Assembly (NCBI RefSeq): GCF_000455125.1
Contig: NZ_AUWR01000011.1
Span: 62,001-126,000 of the forward strand
DNA: 64,000 nt
Direction of reading: 5' to 3'
DNA from: Mycobacterium sp. UM_WGJ
GTDB taxonomy: Bacteria; Actinomycetota; Actinomycetes; Mycobacteriales; Mycobacteriaceae
This document shows positions 10,001-25,292 of the stretch, in pieces. The notes beneath the pieces were generated by a model that did not search any database, was not told where the DNA came from, and saw only the letters and a program-made list of their open reading frames with translations. Position 1 is the first letter of the stretch; every line of letters begins with the position of its first letter. The position numbers and the translations under genes were made by a program.

Positions 10001-11173
10001 GGCGACTGGCGGCAGCTGGAGATGCCCGCGCGCAGTGCCGAATTCGCCGACCCGCTGCGGGCCGTGGCGGTGACCGGAGGTGATGGCCGGCTCCCGGCGA
10101 GCGGCTCGCTGCTGCGCATCGACCCCGCCGACGGGGTGGGCCTGGGGGCGCTCAAGGCGGCCGGCAACCCGATCGCGCGTGGCAGCGTGCAGCCCGTCGA
10201 CCCGAACACCGTCACGCTGCGCCTGGTGGAAACGCGCGGCGCCGACGCCGCCGTCACACTGCGCAGCGACCTGGGCCCGGTGACCGTGTTGGGCCGGGCC
10301 GATCTGCTGGAGCAGCCGTACGAGCATCCCGCTCCGGATCGGCTGCACGGCTACGAGATCGCCACCGTCACCGCTCGCCTCGACATGGAAAAGCGGGGCG
10401 ACGCCGTTGCTGCTTTGGCCCCCGAATCCGAGGCAGCCCAACCGCTCTACGCCCGCTATTGGCTGCACAATCGCGGGCCGGCGCCGCTGGGTGGGCTGCC
10501 GGTGACCCCGGCGCTGCACCCGCACCGGCTCGACACGGACGCAGGCGCACTGCTGAACCTGGAGCTGACGGTGGCCAGCGACTGCGTCGACGCGGTCGTG
10601 TCCGGTGCGCTGACGTGGCAGTGCCCGGCGGGCTGGGCGGTCGCGCCGGCCGAACAACCGGTGCGGTTGGCCGCCGGGGACCACACGTGCATCCCGGTGC
10701 GGGTGAGGGTTCCCGCCGACACCGGCCCAGGGCTGTATCCGCTGCGCGCGCGACTCGACCTGTTCGGTGACGTGCCACCGGCGTGGCGCCAGGCGGTCGA
10801 GGACGTGGCGGTGGTGCGGGTCGGCGATCCCGGTTCCGACCGGCTGCTCTACGTCGACGACCCGTCCGCGATCGAAGTCACCGCCGGACGCTCTGCCCGG
10901 CTGACCGTCCTGGTCGGCACCGACGCGCACGCCGCCCTGGCGGTCGAGGCGCACCTGATCAGCCCCTGGGGTACCTGGGAATGGGCCGGTCCGCCGGCCC
11001 AGGGTGCGGTGGTGCCGGCGCGCGGCCGGGTGGAGCTGAGCTTCGACATCGCCCCGCCGGTGTGGGCGACACCAGGCACCTGGTGGGCGCTGGTCCGGGT
11101 CGGCGGCGCGGGTGCGCTGGCCTATTCGGCCGCGGTGCCCCTGGTGGTGCTGGCGCCCGTGGGTGTCGACTGA
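7010..11173 (+). CDS. Glycoside hydrolase family 38 alpha-mannosidase
   Basis: A very large (1387 residues) GH38 enzyme that removes alpha-linked mannose. The N-terminal metal site is IGHFHYDPVWW (His-x-Asp) near residue 98, and the nucleophile Asp lies in WQLDVFGHDPQF (about residue 223). The catalytic part is followed by long beta-sandwich regions typical of GH38. It corresponds to Rv0648 and appears longer, with extra beta-rich C-terminal sequence. No signal peptide is seen, so a cytosolic role in turnover of mannosides or mannosylated lipids is likely. The ROK sugar kinase overlaps its stop codon by one base, suggesting that released sugar is phosphorylated at once. Confidence 0.92.
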   Translation: MRILDVESTEKFVGPADAPAQLVRVEYGETEVATPLRIDGEGLAGEAVAEPGSGVVEVPVTVDDPVPGQQRPAQVNGSRFTFTVAEPGWTMFMIGHFHYDPVWWNTQANYTSVWTESPLGACRQTNGFDLVRGHLDWARDHPDYKFVLAEVDYLKPYWDTHPADRAELRRLIAQGRVEVMGGTYNEPSTNLTDAETTIRNLVAGMGFQRDIMGAAPATAWQLDVFGHDPQFPGLVADAGLTSSAWARGPFHQWGPMADRGDPRRMQFASEFEWIAPSGRGLLTHYMPAHYAAGWWMDANVTLAAAEDDVYRLFTEMKKVAATRNVLLPVGTDFTPPNRWIAQIHRDWNTRYTWPKFVCAVPSEFFAAVRAELEQRGTDPSPQTRDMNPIYTGCHVSYIDTKQANRAAEQAVLDAERFAVFAAALTGVDYPEAALAKAWAQLSYGAHHDAITGSEADQVYLDLLTGWRDAWQVGADARDNALAVLSGLVDTGQGDSAVVWNPAARDRTDIVTVHLATPLSAGARLVAPDGTELPAHVEHGGSTVSWLARDVPSLGWQTYRLRPTADITGWQPVDGTRISNEHHQLTADPDRGGGITSWRQQGREMIVEGGLGNQLAVYDEYPKHPQSGEGPWHLVPSGNLFTSAVARDVTVQAYRGPLGERLVVSGRIRNVLAYTQTLTLWHGVDRVDCSTTIDEFTGADHLLRLRWPCPVPGALPVAEVADAVIGRGFGLLHEPSGRSVDTARHPRTLDTPAHRWFGLSATARISVGDASRAVAVAEVVTAGSPARELMVALVRAGVTATCSVAEGPRYGNLDVDSNLPDTRIALGGPDRNAFTRAVLDAADPAYTAELQRQLDRHGRARVWVPAEKPLTEVWVPGADLSGPRALPVLVIAGRDDDALVAEIARVADDLADAEIEVDQHADAEMAPFQARTVALINRGVPSFAVDCAGTLHTALLRSCTSWPSAAWEDDPRRTAPDGSAFQLQHWTHTFDYALVAGDGDWRQLEMPARSAEFADPLRAVAVTGGDGRLPASGSLLRIDPADGVGLGALKAAGNPIARGSVQPVDPNTVTLRLVETRGADAAVTLRSDLGPVTVLGRADLLEQPYEHPAPDRLHGYEIATVTARLDMEKRGDAVAALAPESEAAQPLYARYWLHNRGPAPLGGLPVTPALHPHRLDTDAGALLNLELTVASDCVDAVVSGALTWQCPAGWAVAPAEQPVRLAAGDHTCIPVRVRVPADTGPGLYPLRARLDLFGDVPPAWRQAVEDVAVVRVGDPGSDRLLYVDDPSAIEVTAGRSARLTVLVGTDAHAALAVEAHLISPWGTWEWAGPPAQGAVVPARGRVELSFDIAPPVWATPGTWWALVRVGGAGALAYSAAVPLVVLAPVGVD

Positions 11174-12087
11174 TGGCCGCGGTCCTCGCGCTGGATGTCG
11201 GTGGCACCAAGATCGCCGTCGGCCTGGTCGATCCCGGCGGATCACTGATCTACGCCGCCACCTTGCCCACCCAGGCCGATCAGGGCACCGAGGTGGTGTG
11301 GGCGGTGGTGGCCGAGCTGATCGACGGTGCCCTGCAACGGGCCGGCGGGCGGGTGGCCGCCGTGGGCATCGGCTCGGCCGGACCGATCGACGTCAACGCC
11401 GGAACCGTCAGCCCGGTCAACATCGGGGGCTGGCGCGGGTTCGCGCTGCGTGACCGGGTGGCCGCCGCGGTGCCCGGGGTTCCGGTCCGATTGGGTGGCG
11501 ACGGCGTCTGCATGGCGCTCGGCGAGTACCGGCACGGCGCCGGGCGCGGCACCCGATCCATGCTGGGCATGGTGGTCTCCACCGGCGTGGGCGGTGGCCT
11601 GGTGGTCGACGGCGCGCCGTTGCACGGCCGTACCGGCAACGCGGGCCACGTGGGGCACGTCATCGTCGATCCCGACGGAGAGCGGTGCCGCTGCGGTGGC
11701 CGCGGCTGCGTCGAGACCATCGCCTCCGGTCCGTCGATGGTGCGCTGGGCGCTGGCCAACGGATGGACGCCGCAAGCATCCCCAGCAGATGCCAAAACGC
11801 TCGCCGCGGCCGCCGCTGCCGGTGACCCCGTGGCGCTGCGGGCTTTTCGGCGCGGCACCGACGCGCTGGCGGTGATGATCACCTCGGTGGCAGCGGTGTG
11901 CGACCTGGATCTGGTGGTGATCGGCGGGGGAGTCGCCCGCTCCGGTCCCCTGTTGTTCGACCCGCTGCGGATCGCGCTGGCCGAGCGTGCCGGGTTGGAC
12001 TTCCTGGTGGGCCTGCAGGTGGTGCCCGCCGAACTCGGCGGCGACGCCGGGCTGGTGGGGGCGGCGGTGTTGGCCACCTTGCGTTGA
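11173..12087 (+). CDS. ROK-family sugar kinase
   Basis: A 304-residue sugar kinase. The ATP-phosphate motif is LALDVGGTKIAVGLVD at the N-terminus; the ROK segment GRTGNAGHVGHVIVDPDG is followed by the zinc motif CRCGGRGCVE. ROK kinases phosphorylate glucose, mannose, fructose or N-acetyl amino sugars. Its ATG overlaps the TGA of the alpha-mannosidase, so the two are translationally coupled and a mannose/hexose kinase is the likeliest role. It corresponds in position to Rv0650. The fabD2 gene that lies between these in M. tuberculosis is absent here. Confidence 0.88.
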   Translation: MAAVLALDVGGTKIAVGLVDPGGSLIYAATLPTQADQGTEVVWAVVAELIDGALQRAGGRVAAVGIGSAGPIDVNAGTVSPVNIGGWRGFALRDRVAAAVPGVPVRLGGDGVCMALGEYRHGAGRGTRSMLGMVVSTGVGGGLVVDGAPLHGRTGNAGHVGHVIVDPDGERCRCGGRGCVETIASGPSMVRWALANGWTPQASPADAKTLAAAAAAGDPVALRAFRRGTDALAVMITSVAAVCDLDLVVIGGGVARSGPLLFDPLRIALAERAGLDFLVGLQVVPAELGGDAGLVGAAVLATLR

Positions 12088-12143
12088 CTCTGCTTACTAC
12101 CTACTGCCGATGGTTCGGCAACGGCCCCGCTCCCGGGGCTGAG

Positions 12144-12467
12144 TCAGCGTGAAAGGTGGTGGCGGCCCCACTCGCACAGCTGAGCCAGCACCGGGGCCAG
12201 AGTGTTCCCGTACTCAGAGATCGAATAGTGCACACAGGGCGGCACGGTACCGGCGTCGTGGCGTTCGATGATCCCGTCGGCGACGAGCTCGTGCAGATGA
12301 CGGATGAGCATTCGTTCGGTGATGCCCGGGATGCTGCGACGTAGCTCCGCGGTCCGCATCGGCCCGTCGGCCAGGCGCCAGAGGATGGTGCCCTTCCAAC
12401 GGCCGTTGATGACCGACAGTGCGGCGTCGATGGGGCAGTCACTGACGATTGTTTTCGATGCCGCCAC
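12144..12467 (-). CDS. HxlR-family winged-helix transcriptional regulator
   Basis: A 107-residue HxlR/MarR-like regulator. The family Cys near the N-terminus is present (SDCPIDAALSVINGRWKGTILW), followed by the recognition region TAELRRSIPGITERMLIRHLHEL and the wing (IIERHDAGTVPPCVHYSIS). HxlR proteins often sense electrophiles or redox stress through that Cys. GTG start with AAGGAG 6 bases upstream. It is divergent from a DUF1772-like membrane protein, and the shared 71-base gap carries a perfect 10-bp inverted repeat, so it probably represses itself and the neighbour. The pair interrupts the M. tuberculosis-like order between the ROK kinase and rplJ. Confidence 0.85.
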   Translation of the reverse strand: MAASKTIVSDCPIDAALSVINGRWKGTILWRLADGPMRTAELRRSIPGITERMLIRHLHELVADGIIERHDAGTVPPCVHYSISEYGNTLAPVLAQLCEWGRHHLSR

Positions 12468-12476
12468 CAGCGCTCC

Positions 12477-12520
12477 TTATGCTGACTAATTTGTCAGTAC
12501 CTTGTTTTTTGTCAGCATAA
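12477..12520. promoter_or_regulatory. Inverted-repeat operator of the HxlR/DUF1772 divergent pair
   Basis: TTATGCTGAC (12477-12486) and GTCAGCATAA (12511-12520) are perfect 10-bp inverted arms 24 bases apart. A second nested dyad, TGAC-TAATTT-GTCA, spans 12483-12496. The site lies between two divergent starts (12467 and 12539) in AT-rich DNA, as expected for the HxlR operator. Confidence 0.65.
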
Positions 12521-12538
12521 CCCTCACAGTGGCTTGTC

Positions 12539-12979
12539 GTGAAGCAGATCGTGGAAATACTTGCGCTGGTGGCGGTCGGGAGCCTGCTGGGTTCGGAGTT
12601 CGCGGTGGCGGCGTTTCTTCGTCCAATCCTCGGGTGCCTGCCCGACGAAGCCTTCTGGGCCGCCCGCGGGGGCGGCGCCGGGCTACTGGGGAAGGTGATG
12701 CCGTTCTGGTATCTGGCCTCATTCGCACTGCTGGTGGGGGTCGCCGTCGTCGCAGGCCCGCAGCGTTGGCTCATCGGTGTGGGCGCCGGCCTGATGGTGG
12801 TCGTCGTGGGACTGTCCGTGCTGGTGCTGGTGCCGATCAACAACAAGATCGCAGCGTGGCGCAGCGCCGACGACGTGTCGCGTGTGCTGGCCGCGCGTTG
12901 GGATCGACTGCACTGGTTGCGCGTCGCGATGCTGGCGGTGATCTTCGTGTCGCTCGTGGTCGGCGTGGTGATCGCTTAA
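12539..12979 (+). CDS. DUF1772-like four-helix membrane protein
   Basis: A 146-residue integral membrane protein with four predicted helices: roughly residues 5-25, 52-75, 78-100 and 125-146. The pattern, with Glu20 in the first helix and VPINNKIAAWR before the last, fits the DUF1772/anthrone-oxygenase-like family, whose bacterial members are mostly uncharacterised. GTG start; no clear Shine-Dalgarno. Expression is probably controlled by the divergent HxlR regulator, suggesting a role in dealing with a small reactive compound. Function is not established. Confidence 0.65.
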   Translation: MKQIVEILALVAVGSLLGSEFAVAAFLRPILGCLPDEAFWAARGGGAGLLGKVMPFWYLASFALLVGVAVVAGPQRWLIGVGAGLMVVVVGLSVLVLVPINNKIAAWRSADDVSRVLAARWDRLHWLRVAMLAVIFVSLVVGVVIA

Positions 12980-13005
12980 CGGCCGCCGGGCCGGTGGACG
13001 CCGTT

Positions 13006-13035
13006 TTGGCTGATCGGCCCTCGTCACGTTATGGT
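13006..13035 (+). promoter_or_regulatory. Candidate rplJ promoter (TTGGCT-N18-TATGGT)
   Basis: A -35-like TTGGCT at 13006-13011 and a -10 TATGGT at 13030-13035 are separated by 18 bases. Transcription would start near 13042, giving a leader of about 200 bases before rplJ. Confidence 0.55.
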
Positions 13036-13041
13036 GTGTGG

Positions 13042-13238
13042 CGATCCACCAAAGACCGTCGGTCACCGAGCAATCGGTTGAAGGTCCGGGAACATCCCGG
13101 CGGCCCACGCAGGAGGACGAGGCACCGGCACCGCCGGCACACATTGTGACGCCCCGACCGCATCCTGCGTCGGGGCGTTCGTTATTTCCCGGGTGGAGCA
13201 AAACTTGAGACAACAACAGCGACACCGAGGAGGTATGC
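13042..13238 (+). promoter_or_regulatory. rplJ (L10) mRNA leader with attenuator
   Basis: A 200-base untranslated leader precedes rplJ. It contains a small hairpin CCGGG-AACAT-CCCGG and, at 13149-13178, a perfect 10-bp stem ACGCCCCGAC/GTCGGGGCGT followed by a T-rich stretch (TCGTTATTT), which looks like an intrinsic terminator 50 bases before the gene. L10 leaders that bind L10-L12 and attenuate transcription are known in many bacteria. That this leader works so is inference from structure and position. Confidence 0.6.
13149..13187 (+). terminator. Attenuator-like terminator within the rplJ leader
   Basis: Ten perfect base pairs (arms 13149-13158 and 13169-13178), a ten-base loop and a following T-rich tract. 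It sits after the promoter and before rplJ, so it can only act as an attenuator or as an end for upstream readthrough. Confidence 0.6.
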
Positions 13239-13859
13239 ATGGCGCGGGCTGACAAGACCGCCGCCGTCGCGGAGATCGTCGAGCAGTTCAACGGCTCGAC
13301 TGCCACCGTGATCACCGAGTACCGCGGTCTGACGGTTGCGAACCTGGCGGAGCTGCGGCGTTCGCTCAGTGGTGCGGCAACCTACGCGGTGGCGAAGAAC
13401 ACCCTGGTCAAACTGGCCGCGGCCGAGGCCGGAGTCGAAGGGCTCGACGAGCTGTTCGCGGGCCCGACGGCCATCGCGTTCGTTCAGGGCGAGCCGGTCG
13501 ACGCCGCCAAGGCCATCAAGAAGTTCGCCAAGGACCACAAGGCGCTGGTCATCAAGGGCGGCTACATGGACGGTCGCGCGCTGACCGTCGCTGAGGTGGA
13601 GCGCATCGCCGACCTGGAGTCGCGCGAGGTGCTGCTGGCCAAGATGGCTGGTGCCATGAAGGCCAACCTGTCCAAGGCCGCCGGACTGTTCGCCGCCCCG
13701 GCGTCGCAGATGGCCCGCCTGGCAGCCGCACTGCAGGAGAAGAAGCCTGCCACGGAAGCCGCCCCTGCAGCACCTGCTGCCGAGGCGCCCGCCGAGGCGC
13801 CTGCCGAGACCGAAGCCGCGACGGAGACCGCCGAGGCTCCGGCCGAAGCCGCCGAATAA
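13239..13859 (+). CDS. rplJ: 50S ribosomal protein L10
   Basis: L10 forms the base of the ribosomal stalk and binds L12 dimers. The globular part ([20 protein letters not shown], then [16 protein letters not shown]) is typical. The 206-residue length is above the usual 170-180 because of an Ala/Glu/Pro/Thr-rich C-terminal tail of about 35 residues made of AEAPAE-like repeats. ATG follows GAGGAGG. rplL lies 54 bases downstream. Confidence 0.97.
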   Translation: MARADKTAAVAEIVEQFNGSTATVITEYRGLTVANLAELRRSLSGAATYAVAKNTLVKLAAAEAGVEGLDELFAGPTAIAFVQGEPVDAAKAIKKFAKDHKALVIKGGYMDGRALTVAEVERIADLESREVLLAKMAGAMKANLSKAAGLFAAPASQMARLAAALQEKKPATEAAPAAPAAEAPAEAPAETEAATETAEAPAEAAE

Positions 13860-13913
13860 CTAGGCACAACCCCAACCCAACTTCCCTAACCGGAATCAGA
13901 AAGGACCGAAATC

Positions 13914-14300
<387 letters not shown>

Positions 14301-14315
14301 TTCCCGGAACAAGGG

Positions 14316-14350
14316 GAAGCCCCCGGAACCCGCGAGGTTCCGGGGGCTTC
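14316..14350 (+). terminator. Terminator after rplL
   Basis: Perfect 15-bp stem GAAGCCCCCGGAACC/GGTTCCGGGGGCTTC (14316-14330 and 14336-14350) with a CGCGA loop. There is no U tract after it, which is common for mycobacterial hairpin terminators. Confidence 0.8.
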
Positions 14351-14467
14351 TGCTGTCTGCGGGATGGTGCTGTGCGGCCAGGTCGGCAGGCGTGGATGCC
14401 CACTCCGAGCACCGCGACGGTCAATCGCGGCAGCCGGCCGCCGGGCGGGTTGTCCTACTCCTGGAAC

Positions 14468-14584
14468 TCCCGGTTCCTCGACGCCGCGACCTGTGAGTCG
14501 TTGGCTGCCGTGCAGCTGCCGCAACGGGTCGCGATGGGCTTCTGCGGCAACTGGACACCACTGACTGAGACGGACCGCCGATAA
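14468..14584 (+). pseudogene. 3' relic of a carotenoid oxygenase gene
   Basis: The reading frame ending at the TAA at 14582-14584 encodes SRFLDAATCESLAAVQLPQR followed by VAMGFCGNW. This matches the C-terminus of carotenoid/lignostilbene oxygenases, where a DAAT-x-E-x-(L/V)A-x-V-x-LP-x-RVP-x-GFHG-x-W pattern carries the last iron-ligand His. Here that His is Cys. Nothing recognisable as the rest of the enzyme is present: about 170 bases before this point lies the rplL terminator. In M. tuberculosis a carotenoid oxygenase (Rv0654) stands exactly here, before mkl. I infer a decayed remnant. The other bases of 14351-14664 hold only the mkl promoter. Confidence 0.6.
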
Positions 14585-14601
14585 CAGTCGCACCCGTGCG
14601 C

Positions 14602-14607
14602 TACAGT
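14602..14607 (+). promoter_or_regulatory. Candidate -10 box for mkl (TACAGT)
   Basis: TACAGT fits TANNNT and would start transcription near 14614, leaving a 50-base leader with GAAGGA before the ATG at 14665. Confidence 0.4.
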
Positions 14608-14664
14608 GGCCCAAGCCACAAGCCAGTCGTGGCACGAATAGACGTTGCGGAAGGACCTCAACTA

Positions 14665-15717
14665 ATGGGTGTCGCCATCGAGGTACAGGGGCTTACCAAG
14701 TCCTTCGGATCGGCCCGGATCTGGGAAGACGTCTCCATGACAATTCCCGAGGGAGAGGTCAGCGTTCTGCTCGGTCCCTCCGGTACCGGCAAGTCCGTGT
14801 TCTTGAAGTCGCTGATCGGCCTCTTGCGCCCCGAGCGCGGTTCGATCGTCATCGACGGCACCGACATCCTGCAGTGTTCGGCCAAGGAGCTCTACGAGAT
14901 CCGCACCCTGTTCGGCGTGCTGTTCCAGGACGGCGCCCTGTTCGGCTCGATGAACATCTACGACAACACCGCCTTCCCGCTGCGCGAGCACACCAAGAAG
15001 TCCGAGAAGGAAATCCGTGACATCGTCATGGAGAAGCTCGAGATGGTCGGTATGCCCAACGACGGCTACAAGTTCCCGGGTGAGATCTCCGGCGGTATGC
15101 GCAAGCGTGCCGGCCTGGCCCGCGCCCTGGTGCTGGACCCGAAGATCATCCTCTGTGACGAGCCGGACTCCGGCCTGGACCCGGTTCGCACGGCCTACCT
15201 GAGCCAGCTGCTGATCGACATCAACGCCCAGATCGACGCGACCATCCTCATCGTTACCCACAACATCAACATCGCCCGGACCGTGCCGGACAACATCGGG
15301 ATGCTGTTCCGCAAGGAGCTGGTGATGTTCGGGCCCCGCGAGGTGCTGCTGACGTCCGACGAGCCGGTGGTGCGCCAGTTCCTCAACGGCCGACGGATCG
15401 GCCCGATCGGCATGTCCGAGGAGAAGGACCAGGCGACCGCGGCGGCCGAGGAGGCCATGATCGCCGCCGGGCAGAGCGACGGCGGCGTGGAAGAGATCGA
15501 GGGCGTGCCGCCTCAGCTGAGCGCGACCCCTGGCTTGCCGGAGCGCCAGGGTGTGGCCCGACGCCGGGCTCGGGTGCGCGAGATCCTGCACACCCTGCCC
15601 CCCAACGCCCAGGCGGCCATCCGGGACGAGCTGGAGGGCACCCACAAGTACGCCGTGCACGACTTCCCGGCAGACGAAGAGGCTCCCACCGCGTCGATCC
15701 CGACCCCGCCTGGCTGA
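14665..15717 (+). CDS. mkl: Mce transport ATPase Mkl/MceG
   Basis: Mkl (MceG) is the cytoplasmic ATPase that powers Mce lipid and sterol importers through YrbE permeases. The 350-residue product has Walker A GPSGTGKS (about residue 38), the Q-loop LFGVLFQDGALFGSM, signature ISGGMRKRAGLARAL, Walker B IILCDEPDSGLDP and the H-loop VTHNINIA. A C-terminal extension of about 100 residues beyond the ABC fold is typical of Mce ATPases. ATG with GAAGGA 10 bases upstream. It lies between rplL and rpoB as in M. tuberculosis. The orphan YrbE pair at 48615-50279 would need such an ATPase. Confidence 0.93.
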   Translation: MGVAIEVQGLTKSFGSARIWEDVSMTIPEGEVSVLLGPSGTGKSVFLKSLIGLLRPERGSIVIDGTDILQCSAKELYEIRTLFGVLFQDGALFGSMNIYDNTAFPLREHTKKSEKEIRDIVMEKLEMVGMPNDGYKFPGEISGGMRKRAGLARALVLDPKIILCDEPDSGLDPVRTAYLSQLLIDINAQIDATILIVTHNINIARTVPDNIGMLFRKELVMFGPREVLLTSDEPVVRQFLNGRRIGPIGMSEEKDQATAAAEEAMIAAGQSDGGVEEIEGVPPQLSATPGLPERQGVARRRARVREILHTLPPNAQAAIRDELEGTHKYAVHDFPADEEAPTASIPTPPG

Positions 15718-15846
15718 ATCCGCGCAGGCTCACCCCGTGTCAGCTCTTGACGGACGGACCTAAACGGTCCAATCTGGTCACCAGCACACGTGCGGAGAGC
15801 CCGGCGGAAGGTCAGCCAGCACCGATAGGGCCCCGGGGCATCGCAG

Positions 15847-15875
15847 TTGAGGATTGCGTCAGCCTGCGCTATTGT
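15847..15875 (+). promoter_or_regulatory. rpoB promoter (TTGAGG-N17-TATTGT) and long leader
   Basis: TTGAGG at 15847-15852 and TATTGT at 15870-15875 with an ideal 17-base spacer. Transcription would start near 15882, about 200 bases before rpoB. In the rest of 15718-16085, I see a short hairpin GGACC-TAAAC-GGTCC (15756-15770) after mkl and no gene. Confidence 0.65.
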
Positions 15876-16085
15876 TGGACGTTGCGCTGGCTTCCTTCTG
15901 CCCATCCCTTACCCGCACCCGAACACCGCAGTACCAGCCTGAGTCACGTTATTGGCTCGTTTTGGCTTGTCACCTCGTGGTTTGGCTGTGCGTGAGACCG
16001 GACAGAGCGTTCGCCAGCCGAACCAACGGTCGAATATTCGCAGCGAACGGGTCCGGTGAGAGCCGGAATCCGCTGGCCGCATTAG

Positions 16086-19634
<3,549 letters not shown>

Positions 19635-19648
19635 TTACTCGCTACTAA

Positions 19649-23623
<3,975 letters not shown>

Positions 23624-23645
23624 ATCCGTTCTGCGCGAGCAGTCC

Positions 23646-23683
23646 CGAAAGCCCCCATTTCGAACTCGAAATGGGGGCTTTCG
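23646..23683 (+). terminator. Terminator after rpoC
   Basis: CGAAAGCCCCCATTTCG pairs with CGAAATGGGGGCTTTCG (23646-23662 and 23667-23683) around an AACT loop: a perfect 17-bp stem 23 bases after the rpoC stop. Confidence 0.88.
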
Positions 23684-23776
23684 CGTCTTGTCGCGGCGCG
23701 GGTGAGGAGCTTTGCACAGGGGGAGGCGGGCCTGCCCAGGTTGCGGCCGGCCGCCAGACCGGGTTGCATCGTTGAG

Positions 23777-25258
23777 ATGGGGGACGAAGTCAACCGCACC
23801 GCCTACTCGCGCACCCAGCGTCGCCAATACCGGCGCAAGATTCAGCAGTGCCTGGACGTCTTCGAGACGATGCTGGCGCAGGCCAGCTTCGAGTGTGAGC
23901 CGCCGCTGACCGGTATGGAGATCGAGGGCAACCTGATCGGCGACGACCATCACCCGGCCATGTCGAATGCCGGCGTGTTGTCCTCGATCGACGATCCGGC
24001 ATTCCAACGGGAACTGGGCTCCTACAACATCGAATTCAACGTGCCGCCTCGTCAGTTCACCGCGCGCGCAGCCCTGGAACTGGAAGCCGAGGTGCGTGCC
24101 AGCCTCAATGACGCGCAGGCCAAAGCCCGCACAAACGATGCGGGCATCGTCATGATCGGCATCCTGCCCACCCTGATGCCCGAACATCTGGCCGGTGACT
24201 GGATGAGTGATTCGGCGCGGTACGCGGCGCTCAATGACTCGATCTTCGCGGCGCGAGGCGAAGACATCGACATCGACATCGACGGCCCCGAGCCGCTGAA
24301 TCTGCACGCGGAGAACATCGCACCGGAATCGGCTTGCACCAGCATGCAGTTGCACCTGCAGGTCTCGCCGGCCGACTTCGCCAACTATTGGAACGCCGCC
24401 CAGGTACTGGCCGGCCCGCAACTGGCGATCGGCGCCAACTCGCCCTACTTCTTCGGTCACCGCCTGTGGGCGGAGACCCGGGTGGAGTTGTTCGCGCAGT
24501 CCACCGACACCCGACCCGACGAACTGAAGAACCAGGGGGTGCGGCCCCGGGTGTGGTTCGGCGAGCGGTGGATCACCTCGATCTTCGACCTGTTCGAGGA
24601 GAACGTGCGTTACTTCCCGTCGCTGCTTCCCGAAGTCTCCGAGGAGGACCCGGCCGACGAGCTGGCCCGGGGACGCACCCCGCAACTGGCCGAGCTGCGG
24701 CTGCACAACGGCACGGTGTACCGCTGGAATCGCCCGGTTTACGACGTGGTCGACGGAAGACCGCACCTGCGGGTGGAGAACCGGGTCCTGCCCTCGGGTC
24801 CCACTGTCGCCGACATGGTGGCCAATGCGGTGTTCTACTACGGGCTGCTGCGCAGCCTGGCCCTCGACCAGCGCCCGCTGTGGACCCAGATGAGTTTTGC
24901 GGTGGCACACGACAACTTTCGCCGCGCCGCGCGCCTGGGTATGGATGCCCGGCTGTTCTGGCCGGAGCTGGGCGAGGTGAGCGTGGCGGAACTGACCCGG
25001 CGTGAGTTGTTGCCGCTCGCCCGCCACGGGCTCGAGGAGTGGGGCGTGGCCGCCGAGGTGATCGACCGGTTCCTCGGCATCATCGCCGACCGGGTGGCAA
25101 CCGGACGCAACGGCGCCACCTGGCAGGTGTCGACGGTCCGCGCGCTACAGGCCCAGGGCTTGAGCCGGCAGGACGCATTGGCGGAGATGCTGAGCCGCTA
25201 CTGCACACACATGCACACCAACCAGCCGGTGCACACCTGGCCGACAGAACTGGGCTGA
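23777..25258 (+). CDS. GCS2-type glutamate--cysteine ligase-like protein
   Basis: A 493-residue carboxylate-amine ligase of the glutamate-cysteine ligase 2 (YbdK-like) family. Family features are the N-terminal [19 protein letters not shown], the [13 protein letters not shown] strand and [12 protein letters not shown]. Members join an amino acid to glutamate or cysteine; since mycobacteria make mycothiol rather than glutathione, the true substrate is uncertain. ATG at 23777 is preferred because the extra 25 residues from an upstream GTG look unlike protein sequence. It stands alone between rpoC and endonuclease IV. Confidence 0.75.
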   Translation: MGDEVNRTAYSRTQRRQYRRKIQQCLDVFETMLAQASFECEPPLTGMEIEGNLIGDDHHPAMSNAGVLSSIDDPAFQRELGSYNIEFNVPPRQFTARAALELEAEVRASLNDAQAKARTNDAGIVMIGILPTLMPEHLAGDWMSDSARYAALNDSIFAARGEDIDIDIDGPEPLNLHAENIAPESACTSMQLHLQVSPADFANYWNAAQVLAGPQLAIGANSPYFFGHRLWAETRVELFAQSTDTRPDELKNQGVRPRVWFGERWITSIFDLFEENVRYFPSLLPEVSEEDPADELARGRTPQLAELRLHNGTVYRWNRPVYDVVDGRPHLRVENRVLPSGPTVADMVANAVFYYGLLRSLALDQRPLWTQMSFAVAHDNFRRAARLGMDARLFWPELGEVSVAELTRRELLPLARHGLEEWGVAAEVIDRFLGIIADRVATGRNGATWQVSTVRALQAQGLSRQDALAEMLSRYCTHMHTNQPVHTWPTELG

Positions 25259-25279
25259 GGTGTCCGGTCGCGGCGCCGG

Positions 25280-25285
25280 TAGGCT
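25280..25285 (+). promoter_or_regulatory. -10 box (TAGGCT) for leaderless endonuclease IV
   Basis: TAGGCT fits TANNNT and ends 7 bases before the GTG at 25293, so the transcript is expected to begin at or next to the start codon. The box overlaps the end of the upstream gene by position only (stop at 25258). Confidence 0.55.
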
Positions 25286-25292
25286 GGCCGCC

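Noticed and set aside
15756-15770. GGACC-TAAAC-GGTCC as the mkl terminator
   Set aside because: Only 5 bp with no T run; too weak to call as a terminator.
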